DNA of 36,682 nt from Verrucomicrobiia bacterium (GCA_028687435.1 JAQUAF010000059.1:1-36682); one strand, 5' to 3'; counted from the first letter of the stretch, positions 1 to 8,675 are shown. Program-made: numbers and translations. The notes: generated from the letters alone by a model not told the origin.

Positions 1-1
1 C

Positions 2-1768
2 CGCGAGCAGACCTTTGATGATCCGTCCACGCCGGCGGATGTGCGCGAGCTGAAGATGGCTTTTGCAAAGTCGGTCGCAAAAATCATCAGGGAGGCGGAT
101 CCTGAGGGCGTGTGGGTGACTTGGGCGTGGACCTTCCAGATTTGGCCGTCCGAGGATCAGGCGGCTTTTGTGCGGGCGTTGCCTCAGGATCATGTTTGCA
201 TTCTTGACGCTTGGACCGACCGCTATCCTGTTTACAACAAAATGGATTTTTTTGGCGGAAAGCCCTGGGGGGTTTCGATTTGCCAGATGCTGGGGGGTGA
301 TGATGAAATGAGAGGGAACATGCCTTGGTTGATCGATCGGCTCAACGAAATTGCCGCCAATCCCAAAGCCCGCCATTGCGATACCCTTTATTATTTGCCG
401 GAGCATGTTCACTATAACACGGTTTATTGTGATCTGGCGGCCCGGCTGGCATGGGATTCGAGCGCGGTTGGGTTGGAGAAGTTTTTGGATGACTATGTTT
501 TGCGACGGCATGAAGCCGGTCCGTCCGGCGGCATTCGGAAGGCTTTTGGATTATTGGCCAAGACCGTTTATTCGAACAATCCGGGGTCAAAACCCCTTTA
601 TCAACAGCGTTTGAATCCTGAGCCGCAAAGCGTTTATCTGTTGGATATGCATAAGGCTGTGGAGTTGCAAGCGATTCTCAAGTCCGCTCTGGACGCGGCG
701 CTTTCCGAAAGCCGTGCCTGCGAGGGAAACTGGATGTATCTTCGTGACATGGTTGATATCAGCCGCCAGTACATGGCCGAACGATTCAATTATCATTTCA
801 ATAAAAGCGTTCTGGCAGGGGGTGATCCGAAAGAATTGGAACTGTGCCGCACCATTTTGGAGGCCATCACGGAGACATTGCGCAATTGTCCGGATTATCG
901 CATTGACGCCCGATATTTGAATTTGAATGAAAAACAGCAAAGGACCGTCAGAGACGAAATGTACACCCTTGCCAGCCGTGAGTGGCTGTTGGATTACCAA
1001 GCCAAGGATATTTATGAAGTGAACCGGGATTATTATCAAAAACGATTCGACGTATTTTGCGAAATGAGCGCCAAGAAGAAACGGCCGTATGGTGAGTATC
1101 AAAAAGCTTACAAGGCTGTTGAAGCGGCCTGGCTTGCCAACAGCAAGATTGTCACACCAGGTCCCGCGCCGGATTTTTCCGCTGCCATGACGGCCATTCG
1201 TTCGGCTTTGAGGAAGGTGGAAAGTCTTCCGGCGCCCTTATGGAAAAGACCTGTTTTGAACGATGAGGTGTTGGAGGGGGCGAAAGTGGGATGGGAAGAT
1301 CGATGCGACTCGACTTCCGGATGGATTACGAAATCTTCCAGCCAGGATGGTTCCATGGGCATCGAAGATGGCGTTTTGACCTTGAAAGCCAATAAGGCGA
1401 GTGTCTGTTTTTTCAAGGAATTAAATGTCGATGCGGCACAGTTTCCGATTTTTATCGTCAAATACTGCGCTCCATCGGGATTTGCGATTCCCTGCTTTGT
1501 CTGGCTGGATTGGATTGATGAAAGGGGGAAAAGCCATCATTCCCGTTTGCTGCAGGAAGACCTCTACAATCGGCCGGAATGGCATGAGGTTAAAATCCAT
1601 GTGGGGAATCTCCTGGCAAATGCCTATGGTGTCAGGCCGCAAAAGGTTGTCCGGTTGACCATTCAGAATGTGGCGCTTCTGGAGCTGAACTCTCAAACTT
1701 CGGGCATGACGAAATGGAAGGATCTCCGATTTGTCAGCGAGGGAGCTTCTGCCGCGCCGCAAAAATGA
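2..1768 (+). CDS. GH89-like (alpha-N-acetylglucosaminidase-type) glycoside hydrolase, 5'-truncated by window edge
   Basis: The frame is open to the left edge, so the N-terminus is missing; the GTG at 41 is only the first internal start. What remains (about 588 aa) resembles the C-terminal half of the GH89 catalytic barrel and the helical domain that follows. Visible cues are a VWVTWAWTFQ stretch, an ILDAWTDRYPVY segment matching the family's LDLFAE-type region, KPWGVSICQMLGG, and LPEHVHYN with a glutamate encoded at 401-403 in the place of the second catalytic Glu (PEG..N in NAGLU). A helical region with an LLAKTVYSNN segment follows, like the SVYN segment of NAGLU. The last ~150 residues (from about 1300) look like an extra beta-rich, carbohydrate-binding-like domain. 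GH89 enzymes remove terminal alpha-GlcNAc; the exact substrate here is inferred, not shown. It lies 12 bp upstream of the LamG-PHP gene, probably in one operon. Confidence 0.6.
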   Translation, partial: REQTFDDPSTPADVRELKMAFAKSVAKIIREADPEGVWVTWAWTFQIWPSEDQAAFVRALPQDHVCILDAWTDRYPVYNKMDFFGGKPWGVSICQMLGGDDEMRGNMPWLIDRLNEIAANPKARHCDTLYYLPEHVHYNTVYCDLAARLAWDSSAVGLEKFLDDYVLRRHEAGPSGGIRKAFGLLAKTVYSNNPGSKPLYQQRLNPEPQSVYLLDMHKAVELQAILKSALDAALSESRACEGNWMYLRDMVDISRQYMAERFNYHFNKSVLAGGDPKELELCRTILEAITETLRNCPDYRIDARYLNLNEKQQRTVRDEMYTLASREWLLDYQAKDIYEVNRDYYQKRFDVFCEMSAKKKRPYGEYQKAYKAVEAAWLANSKIVTPGPAPDFSAAMTAIRSALRKVESLPAPLWKRPVLNDEVLEGAKVGWEDRCDSTSGWITKSSSQDGSMGIEDGVLTLKANKASVCFFKELNVDAAQFPIFIVKYCAPSGFAIPCFVWLDWIDERGKSHHSRLLQEDLYNRPEWHEVKIHVGNLLANAYGVRPQKVVRLTIQNVALLELNSQTSGMTKWKDLRFVSEGASAAPQK

Positions 1769-1780
1769 GCAAAATCAAGG

Positions 1781-4075
1781 ATGACGATGGCCTTGGCTAT
1801 TTTAAAAGTTTTTTGGCAGGGGTGTTTTCTTGTCGCATTTTTTTTATTATTCAAGGTCATGGCATTTGCCGAAGCAAACGCGGATTTCCGATCGGCGGCC
1901 TCTGGCGCAAACCGTTCGGAAAAAGATTTGCTGGGGTGCTGGCCGCTTGACGATGCGGGCGGTGACATTGCGGCTGACAAGTCCGGCGGGCATAACCCGG
2001 GGCGGTTGCGAAATGTGGTTTGGGCGGGGGACGGCGACGGAGCGGCAGCGGCGGATTTCAACGGCATAAACGCGTACATTTCAATCCCCCACAAATCGTT
2101 TTTCAATGCAGACAACGCCTTCACGCTGGAGGCCTGGATCTATCTCAATTCCTTGACCGGCATGCGGGGGATCGTCAGCAAGGGGTTTCATCATTGGGGG
2201 AGCGGTTATTCTTTCTGGCAGGATAACGGGCGGCTGGTCGTGGGAATGATCACCGCATCCGGAACCTATGAACCCCGCTCCGATTCTGTGCTCAAGGAAA
2301 AGACATGGACTTTTGTCGCGGCAACCTATGACAGCGAAGAGGAGAAACTTAAAATGTACAAGGATGGCCGATGGATTGCGGAGACGAAAGTTGTTGGAAA
2401 AATTTTTTACAAACCGCCGCATAACACCGCGCCGTTGACCCTGGGAGGCATCGCATTGTTTCCGACCGCGCATGGCCAATTTGACGGACTGATCCGTGAC
2501 GTTAGAATTTACGGAAAGGCTTTGGCTGCAGCCGATGTATTGCGCGATTTTGAGCGTTCGGCGCAGATCGGAAATCTGCGCTTGCAGACTCAAAAAGAAC
2601 AGTTCGAAAAGACGCTGACCTGTGTTTTGAAGCTTTCTGTTTTTGACAAAGAAACCGGGAAAGATATCAAGGCGAGGGTTTATCTTCATGACCAAGAAAA
2701 GCGGCATTATGTTCCAGCCGAAGTCTTTTCGTATGGCGATGCCAAATCAGGATGGTTTTATCATGTCAGGGAAAGGACAGAGGTCAAACTGCCGCCCAAA
2801 CGATTTGAAATAACCGTTTTGCACGGGTTTGAATATGCGCCGGCGCACGCGGAGATCTGTTTTAATTCCGACCATGAAAGCAGGGATTTAAGAATCGGAC
2901 TGGGACGCTTGGTCAATTTTCAGTCCAGAGGTTGGTATGGCGGAGAACATCATATTCAATACATCGGCCATGCCACTCATCGCTACGATAGCACGCTGGG
3001 ATGGGCCAACGCGGCCAGACTTTGCGAAGCCGAAGGGATGAGTTATGCGAATTTTGTCCAAGGTCTGGGGGAAGAGATGTCGAGCGTTTGTTCGGAATCC
3101 TTCATGGCCAGGGGGAATCTCGAGTTGTGTCCCAGCTTGGGGGGGCACATGGCTTGCGTGAATATCCGGAAAAATCCCGGCGGCCGGGATTCTTTGCACA
3201 ATATGGAAGCGATCGAAGAGGCCTTTTTGCAGGGCGGACTGGCCATTTACACCCATCCAACTTCCGGCATGGGCGATCTTGGAAATCCCAACTGTTCCCG
3301 GGAAATGCCGGTGGCCGTTGCCCTGGGAAAAATGCCGATTTGGGATGTGTCTTATGGCGCCTTGCGGTCGTTTGACAACATTCTGGTCAAGGATTGGTAT
3401 CGATATTTAAATCTGGGCTTCAAGTTGGCGGCAGGCGCGAGCACGGACGTTTATCTCAATAATCCGGTTTCGGGGCCGCCCGGGTTCAACAGGACTTATG
3501 TCAAGATGGACCGGCTGGGATGGGAGGAAATCGTTGACGCCTATAAAAAGGGAAGAACCTTTATTACCAACGGGCCGCTGCTTGTTTTTCAGGCGCAAGG
3601 CAAGGATCCGGGTGAAATCGTGGCATTGAACGGCAGTCGGCCGGAGAACGTGAAAATTCATTTGGAAGCTTTTTCTTTGGATGGCGTGGAATGGATTGAA
3701 ATTGTAAAAAACGGGCAGGTGCTAAAAAAAGTGGATTGCAATGGGGAAAAGATTTTTGCAAGGGATTTGACTCTTGAACTGGCCGAAACCTGCTGGCTGG
3801 CCGCGCGTTGTTGGGGAAAAAAGGGCAAATACTTTGGCCGGCTTGCCCATGCCAGCCCCATTTATGTCCGGTTTGGAAACGATAAGCTGAAGATCAGCCG
3901 TGAAGATGTCGATTATTTCGTCCATTGGCTTGAGGCGTACAAACAATGCATTCCCAAATATTGCGAGCAAAAAAAAGAAAACCCCGAATTTGCAAAAGGC
4001 CTGTTGAAAAACATCGCCACGGCCATCGAAAAATACAGGTCATTGTTGAACGACGCTCCGGTTTGGAAGGATTGA
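1781..4075 (+). CDS. Secreted LamG-domain protein with CehA/McbA-like PHP metallohydrolase domain
   Basis: 764 aa. An N-terminal hydrophobic signal peptide (about residues 5-30, ending near AFAEANA) points to export. Residues ~50-250 form a LamG/concanavalin-like domain (GCWPLDDAGGD, FTLEAWIYLNS, and a YKDGRWIAET strand), typical of glycan-binding modules. Residues ~380-620 resemble the CehA/McbA PHP family: WYGGEHHIQ, a GGHM element, YTHPTSG, LAAGASTDVY (Asp556) and the GRTFITNGPLL region. The second His of the usual HxH is Gln393 and the usual TDH element is not apparent, so metal binding may be altered. A C-terminal helical tail follows. AAGG at 1777-1780 abuts the ATG at 1781 but sits 6 nt from the in-frame ATG at 1787, which may be the true start. 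Its position between two glycosidase-like genes suggests work on an external glycan or glycan-derived ester; the substrate is unknown. Confidence 0.7.
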   Translation: MTMALAILKVFWQGCFLVAFFLLFKVMAFAEANADFRSAASGANRSEKDLLGCWPLDDAGGDIAADKSGGHNPGRLRNVVWAGDGDGAAAADFNGINAYISIPHKSFFNADNAFTLEAWIYLNSLTGMRGIVSKGFHHWGSGYSFWQDNGRLVVGMITASGTYEPRSDSVLKEKTWTFVAATYDSEEEKLKMYKDGRWIAETKVVGKIFYKPPHNTAPLTLGGIALFPTAHGQFDGLIRDVRIYGKALAAADVLRDFERSAQIGNLRLQTQKEQFEKTLTCVLKLSVFDKETGKDIKARVYLHDQEKRHYVPAEVFSYGDAKSGWFYHVRERTEVKLPPKRFEITVLHGFEYAPAHAEICFNSDHESRDLRIGLGRLVNFQSRGWYGGEHHIQYIGHATHRYDSTLGWANAARLCEAEGMSYANFVQGLGEEMSSVCSESFMARGNLELCPSLGGHMACVNIRKNPGGRDSLHNMEAIEEAFLQGGLAIYTHPTSGMGDLGNPNCSREMPVAVALGKMPIWDVSYGALRSFDNILVKDWYRYLNLGFKLAAGASTDVYLNNPVSGPPGFNRTYVKMDRLGWEEIVDAYKKGRTFITNGPLLVFQAQGKDPGEIVALNGSRPENVKIHLEAFSLDGVEWIEIVKNGQVLKKVDCNGEKIFARDLTLELAETCWLAARCWGKKGKYFGRLAHASPIYVRFGNDKLKISREDVDYFVHWLEAYKQCIPKYCEQKKENPEFAKGLLKNIATAIEKYRSLLNDAPVWKD

Positions 4076-4256
4076 TGCCTATGCGTGGCGACGGGAGGAG
4101 GTATCAGGACAATTGATGCGCCGCAAGTGGGATGGTGTTATGAATGGAATATCAGTTTTGGGTATGTTTTGGATGGCGTGGGCCATTCTCTTTTTGGGTG
4201 GGGTGGGCGAGATTGAGACGCGCTTCTTTCCGCCAAGGCGGATATTTTCTAAAGAA

Positions 4257-4324
4257 GCGGCGCGGGCGCCCCCGCCCTCCTTGTCTGCATGGTTAAATCA
4301 TGGAGGGCGGGGGTTCCACGCCGC
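4257..4324. repeat. G/C-rich palindromic repeat (REP-like), copy 1
   Basis: A 12-bp perfect stem (4269-4280 with 4302-4313, CCCCCGCCCTCC / GGAGGGCGGGGG) closes a 21-nt loop. A shorter outer stem GCGGCG/CGCCGC (4257-4262 with 4319-4324) surrounds it. The same core and layout recur at 10554-10619, so this is a dispersed palindromic family. The 282-bp gap 4076-4357 otherwise holds only a short frame (4140-4358) starting with a hydrophobic stretch (ISVLGMFWMAWAILFLGG); it runs through the repeat and is probably not a gene. Confidence 0.65.
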
Positions 4325-4357
4325 CGGACGATCAAGGACTGCAAAAATAATAACCTG

Positions 4358-7300
4358 ATGAAAAAAACAACCGACATTCCATCCCGGCCCATTCTTTGCA
4401 TGGGACCTTCGGCTTTTCTCAAAAGATTGGGGATCGCGAAGAGGACGGACCTTTTGACGTTTGAGAGCGATTCATGGACGCCTTCCCAATGGAAAGAAGC
4501 CGCGGACTTGCTTCGGCAGGGGCGGCATCTCATTTTTTTTGGGACCGCCGGCCTTTCACGCTTGGAGGAGTTTTGGGTTCGTTCCTATTCGCTGCGGAAT
4601 ATCCGTCCGCATTATGATGCGCCCTCTCATGGCATTCTGAAAAATTTTGGGATATCATCACGATCCGGCGATTGTCGTTGTGTTTACCTGGCGCCTTCCA
4701 AAGCCTATGTTTATCACGGGACTGACGATGAACCCCGCGCCACGCTGGTTCCCTGGGTGGCGGCCCGCGATCGTTTTCATAGCATCCTGGGCTATCCCGG
4801 CGTGATGATCAAACATTCTGCCGGCGCCACGGTCAGCGGTTCCTTTCGCGGAGGACGATGGCATTTGTTTGCCTTTGAAAATCCCGAGCGTGTGATGACG
4901 CCGCCGCAATGGCGCGAGTTGATCGATGAAATCGTCCGGCAATGCGCCCCTGGCGTCATGATTTCCCGTTTTTACCCGGAATACGCCTCGTATAGAGCGG
5001 ATGAGGAAGCGCGGATTTGCTGCAAAATCATCAACACGGGGCCGGACATTGCCTGTGCGACGGTGCGGTTGGAGGCGGTCTGCGAGGAGGGCGGCGTTCC
5101 TTTGATGGTGGAGGAATATCGCCGGACTTTATGTGTTGGGGATGAGGATGTTTTTATGGCCCGCTGGCGCATTCCGGAACTTAGGGCGTCTGCGACGTCT
5201 GCGCGGAGAGGCCCAATTCCCGGATCTGAAAAGAGAACGAAGGGATGCATCCTATTGAGGACCGCTGTTTTTCATGAAAATCGCTTTCTTTACGGCCCTG
5301 AGAGGGATGCCAGCCGTCAATGTGTCGACACCGGGGAATGTGAATTGCTCGTCCAACCCCCCGATTCATGGTCCAAGGGCGCCCGGGTCTTTGTTGACGG
5401 TGTCCGTTTGTCCATTGCCGGCGACCGCGGGTTGCACATGGGGACGCATTACTATCCGACACCCGACTTTTACGGCGGCATGTGGCGGGATTTTGACGTT
5501 CGCAAAGCTCGCGAGGATTTCGCTGCCATGCGTTCCTGCGGGATCCGTTTGGTCCGCATCTGGGGGCCGCCGCATTTATCCGAGGAAAACCTGCGGATCT
5601 TGGATGTCTGCATTCAGATATGCCAGGAAAACGGATTGGTTGTGGATTTGACTGTTTTTACGCAGTGGGTGGACGAGTTATCCATGGATACGAAGGATGG
5701 CAGGGTCAAATGGAATTTTGTGACGCGCAAGGATTATAATGTGGACGGAGTTTCCTTCCATCATCTCGATCTTCAACGGCGTTATGTGAAAATGCTGGCC
5801 AGACGGTACCGGAAGGTTCGCGGGTTGATTTGGAACATTAGCAACGAATGTTGTTTGAACAAACTGGACAAAGAGCAGTTGGATCCTTCCTGGCTTGATC
5901 CGGCCTATAAAAAACTCAAACCGCCTTATGACTTGAATCATCTGCTTAAACAGTGGCTGACGGAAATGAAAAAAGCCATTCGTTCACAAGGATGCCGGCA
6001 GCCGATTGTCACGGCCTATTGTTATCCGGCGTTTGGAGGAACCAGCAGTGTTTTCAGCAACCAGGAGGGAGATGTGGGCAGCTATCACGAATATGCCCCG
6101 CCGATCCACTCTTTGATTCATGACACCACAGCCGACGGCAAACCCCTGATCCTGGAGGAATTTGGTTTCAGTGACCAATTTAAAGCTCCATTGGCGGATG
6201 ACCGGCATGGCAAGGATGGCCGTTTCCGTTGGTACGATAAGATCGTTCATTTCGCCCTGGGAGCTCGGTTGGCTGCGGCTTGTTCCTATGAATGGGGAGT
6301 CAGTTGGTTGCTCAAAGACCTTCCGCCGGAAGCCTGTTATCGCAAGTATATTTCCGTGATGAAAGATCTTGATCCTCGATTTGTCATGGGATGGTTTGAT
6401 TATGCCAACCAATGGCCGTTGGGAAGCATGGGAATTTGTCCTTGGGCCGGTTCCCTCAGTTATGGGACGATTTTTCCCTGTGTTTCGCAGCCCACCGAAT
6501 CCATCAGGGCCATGCAACGTCTTGGATGGATTGCGCGCGATCTGGAATATTGTCCAAGGAACAAATCGGTTTATCTGCTTTTGCCAATGGAATTTGACCG
6601 GTTTCGTTCCAGGGTGGGGCATCGACGCAAATTCGGACGCATTCTCGAGACGATCCAATCGCTTTGGCAAATGCATGTGGATTTTGGAGTTGTGCAGGAA
6701 CATACGGCATCCAGGATTCCTTCCTCGGCAAAAGCGCTGATTGTGCCGAATCAAATGCCGCTGAAACCGGAACTGAAAAAAGCTGTGGAAAAATATGCGC
6801 GGCAAGGCATGGAAATTTATTTGGGAAAAGATGATGGCTGGAAAAAATCCAGGCATCTGGCGACCGTTCCCCTGACCGGCGGAACCCAGGTGATGATGCA
6901 AACCCGCGATATCCAGGATGGCGCGGTTTATGTTTTAAGCCATGAATCCGATCCGGCCTCCGTTGGAGGAAAGGCGTCCCGCATATCGCAGGTTGACCGT
7001 GAAAGCGAGGCGTGCAAGGGCATTCAGATGGAAACTCCGCATCGAAACAAGGTTTCGTTGGAAATTTTCTCTCTGGCCATGGTTGGGGAGATCAAAAAGC
7101 AGGTGATGTTGGCCGAGTCGCATGGTTTGATTTGTTTAAATGGCCGTCGGGTAGCGGATTCAAACGGAAAACGCTACATTCTGAAGGCTCTGGATCAACG
7201 GAGCTTGCTGGCCACCGCATCTCTTTTGATTGTGCCCTATGAGCCCATGCGTTTGCGGATTTACGACACGCGATGGACGAGGGCGGAAGTGGTGAATCCG

Positions 7301-7417
7301 TCAACGGAAGTTGTTGAGGGACGTCTGGCCTTTGACATGGGAAGAGATTTTATTGCATTGAATGTCGACGCGGAATGCGCAAACCGTGCCATCAGGCTTT
7401 TGGCTGATGTGCGATGA
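4358..7417 (+). CDS. Clan GH-A type glycoside hydrolase (TIM-barrel), multidomain, family not assigned
   Basis: 1019 aa from the ATG at 4358. The frame is open upstream to 4289, but that part would translate the palindromic repeat, so 4358 is preferred; no strong ribosome binding site is seen. Residues ~1-190 are of unknown fold. Residues ~195-310 look like a CARDB/Ig-like beta domain. A TIM barrel at ~345-680 starts with GTHYYPTPDFYGGMW and carries an NISNECC acid/base element (Glu497) and a LEEFGFSD nucleophile element (Glu601). These are the paired glutamates expected after strands 4 and 7 in clan GH-A (GH2/GH5/GH42-like). A later segment (VPNQMPLKPELKKAVEKYA) resembles the amidotransferase-like trimerisation domain of GH42. 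No signal peptide is evident, so it may act in the cytoplasm on imported oligosaccharides. Substrate is unknown. Confidence 0.7.
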   Translation: MKKTTDIPSRPILCMGPSAFLKRLGIAKRTDLLTFESDSWTPSQWKEAADLLRQGRHLIFFGTAGLSRLEEFWVRSYSLRNIRPHYDAPSHGILKNFGISSRSGDCRCVYLAPSKAYVYHGTDDEPRATLVPWVAARDRFHSILGYPGVMIKHSAGATVSGSFRGGRWHLFAFENPERVMTPPQWRELIDEIVRQCAPGVMISRFYPEYASYRADEEARICCKIINTGPDIACATVRLEAVCEEGGVPLMVEEYRRTLCVGDEDVFMARWRIPELRASATSARRGPIPGSEKRTKGCILLRTAVFHENRFLYGPERDASRQCVDTGECELLVQPPDSWSKGARVFVDGVRLSIAGDRGLHMGTHYYPTPDFYGGMWRDFDVRKAREDFAAMRSCGIRLVRIWGPPHLSEENLRILDVCIQICQENGLVVDLTVFTQWVDELSMDTKDGRVKWNFVTRKDYNVDGVSFHHLDLQRRYVKMLARRYRKVRGLIWNISNECCLNKLDKEQLDPSWLDPAYKKLKPPYDLNHLLKQWLTEMKKAIRSQGCRQPIVTAYCYPAFGGTSSVFSNQEGDVGSYHEYAPPIHSLIHDTTADGKPLILEEFGFSDQFKAPLADDRHGKDGRFRWYDKIVHFALGARLAAACSYEWGVSWLLKDLPPEACYRKYISVMKDLDPRFVMGWFDYANQWPLGSMGICPWAGSLSYGTIFPCVSQPTESIRAMQRLGWIARDLEYCPRNKSVYLLLPMEFDRFRSRVGHRRKFGRILETIQSLWQMHVDFGVVQEHTASRIPSSAKALIVPNQMPLKPELKKAVEKYARQGMEIYLGKDDGWKKSRHLATVPLTGGTQVMMQTRDIQDGAVYVLSHESDPASVGGKASRISQVDRESEACKGIQMETPHRNKVSLEIFSLAMVGEIKKQVMLAESHGLICLNGRRVADSNGKRYILKALDQRSLLATASLLIVPYEPMRLRIYDTRWTRAEVVNPSTEVVEGRLAFDMGRDFIALNVDAECANRAIRLLADVR

Positions 7418-7457
7418 TGAAATTGAAATTTTTTGGGCTTTTACGGGAGCTTATAAA

Positions 7458-7505
7458 TGAGGCGCTTGCAAAACTGCGACGCATCGTAGTTTTTCAAGAG
7501 CCTCA
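7458..7505. repeat. Long imperfect hairpin between glycosidase and cupin genes
   Basis: Two 22-nt arms (7458-7479 and 7484-7505) flank a CGCA loop. They pair with two mismatches and one G-T wobble; the inner 10 bp are AAAACTGCGA with TCGTAGTTTT. There is no clean run of T after the stem, so it is not a textbook terminator, though it could reduce readthrough from the gene ending at 7417. It may be a dispersed palindrome or an mRNA 3'-end structure. Confidence 0.55.
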
Positions 7506-7526
7506 AATGAAAGGACGCAAGCAGTC

Positions 7527-8018
7527 ATGAAACGAACCGATGGGCAATGGATGTTAAATTTCGAAATTCAGGGCGCCGAGCGTGAAAACGTCCTGTCGCG
7601 AGCGGGGGAAATTTTGAGCCGGTGGGGATTGGTCATGCCGCCGGGAGATCCTTTGACTCCCCATTTTGGGCTTAACGATTATGATCGTATTGGGGAGATT
7701 GAATACTGGGTGGTCAATGACCGGGAGAACAGTTATTGCGGAAAATTTTTGTTTTTATTTGAAAATCAAAGATGCCCGGCTCATTTTCACAGGATCAAGC
7801 ATGAGACGTTTTTCATGATTCGGGGCTCGGTCAACATGACCGTGGATTGCCAGGATCGGTTGCTCAGGGCGGGGGAGACGCTGGCCATGCCCCCTTTGCA
7901 ACGGCATACGTTTGCTGCGATTGGAGGCGCGGCTTTGATTTTGGAGATTTCCCTGCCATCCATGGCCAACGACAACTTTTTTGACGACCAAAGGATTGGA
8001 AAAAGCGGGATTCTTTAA
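7527..8018 (+). CDS. Cupin-domain protein, D-lyxose isomerase-like
   Basis: 163 aa single-domain cupin. The metal-binding motif is visible as CPAHFHRIKHETFF (His86, His88, Glu93), with the second cupin motif supplying His127 (PPLQRHTFAA). The arrangement, with a DYDRIGEIEYWVVNDRENSYCGK lead-in region, recalls the cupin-type D-lyxose/D-mannose isomerases and related sugar isomerases, which interconvert aldoses and ketoses with a divalent metal. That activity is inferred from family resemblance; other small cupins with the same metal site have different roles. It follows the GH-A type gene by 109 bp, with a hairpin between, and probably belongs to the same sugar-use cluster as its last gene. 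No signal peptide is present, so it is cytoplasmic. Confidence 0.6.
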   Translation: MKRTDGQWMLNFEIQGAERENVLSRAGEILSRWGLVMPPGDPLTPHFGLNDYDRIGEIEYWVVNDRENSYCGKFLFLFENQRCPAHFHRIKHETFFMIRGSVNMTVDCQDRLLRAGETLAMPPLQRHTFAAIGGAALILEISLPSMANDNFFDDQRIGKSGIL

Positions 8019-8097
8019 GTTTGTGATGTCAAATAACCCGGATTTTGGATTTCAGATTTAGGATTTTCAGAAAATTTTAGCGTGCCAACCACCCAGG

Positions 8098-8427
8098 TGC
8101 AAGGTTCCGGCCGAAGTGGAACAAATTTTTCGCAGTTCAAAAACGGTCAACCTGGAAATGCGTCCCGTCCATGTTCGCAGTGGGCTTGGCACTCGGGCGC
8201 ATGTCATGGTGGTGATGTTAAGTTCGTTGATTATCCGCCACCTTCGCCGCGCATGGACGGATTTAGATTTGACCGTTGAAGAAGGCCTCAAGGAGTTGAG
8301 CCAACTTTGCGCAACCAAAGTGAGACATGCAGGCTTTGCCGATGTGATTCGCATTCCAAAACCTCGTGCCACCTCCGCCAAGCTGCTTTCTGCATTGAAT
8401 ATTCAAATCCCGGAAATCCTGCCTTGA
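8098..8427 (+). pseudogene. C-terminal remnant of an IS1634/IS4-type transposase
   Basis: About 110 codons, without a proper start, read KVPAEVEQIFRSSKTVNLEM, then RPVHVR, TRAHVMVVMLSSLIIRHL, LDLTVEEGLKELSQLC and a proline-rich IPKPR tail. This matches the C-terminal end of IS1634-type DDE transposases as I know the family. All catalytic residues upstream are lost. Sequence just after the stop (to about 8530) probably includes the old right end of the element. The left side (8019-8097) is noncoding, so only a 3' fragment survives. It is not mobile by itself. Confidence 0.65.
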
Positions 8428-8486
8428 CTGAACACTCCTGTAGTCGCCAGAAAAAAGTTTCAGCCGAGCCGGAAAAAACGCTGATT

Positions 8487-8675
8487 TCAGAGGCAAACCG
8501 GTGCGCTGGACTGTCTGGGAAAAGGGGTGAACTTCCGTTGAATCCATCCGGGATCGCTCAATTTCAAGCAGGGTTTTGGGCAGGGGATTTGGCCTTTGTT
8601 GCAGGCGGTTGCCTGGCACGGGAAGCTTCCCTTGGCGGAGCATTCCTGGCAGACGATGGAGCGGAGTTTTACGGA
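8487..8675 (-). pseudogene. Cys-rich reading frame beyond the stop of the GYF protein, possibly a frameshifted C-terminal module
   Basis: On the minus strand, in the -1 frame relative to the upstream gene and overlapping its stop, an open stretch reads SVKLRSIVCQECSAKG, then PCQATACNKGQIPC and PKPCLKLSDPGW. It carries six closely spaced cysteines in CxxC-like pairs, as in zinc-ribbon or DnaJ-like modules. There is no start codon of its own. After DPGW the sequence becomes unconvincing and ends at 8487, near the presumed end of the transposon remnant. This suggests a C-terminal domain cut off by a frameshift and an insertion, but a chance frame is possible. Confidence 0.35.

Noticed and set aside
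4113..4358. Small + strand gene upstream of the GH-A type enzyme
   Set aside because: It is translated through a palindromic repeat and has no ribosome binding site; kept only as a low-interest finding because of the TGATG overlap.
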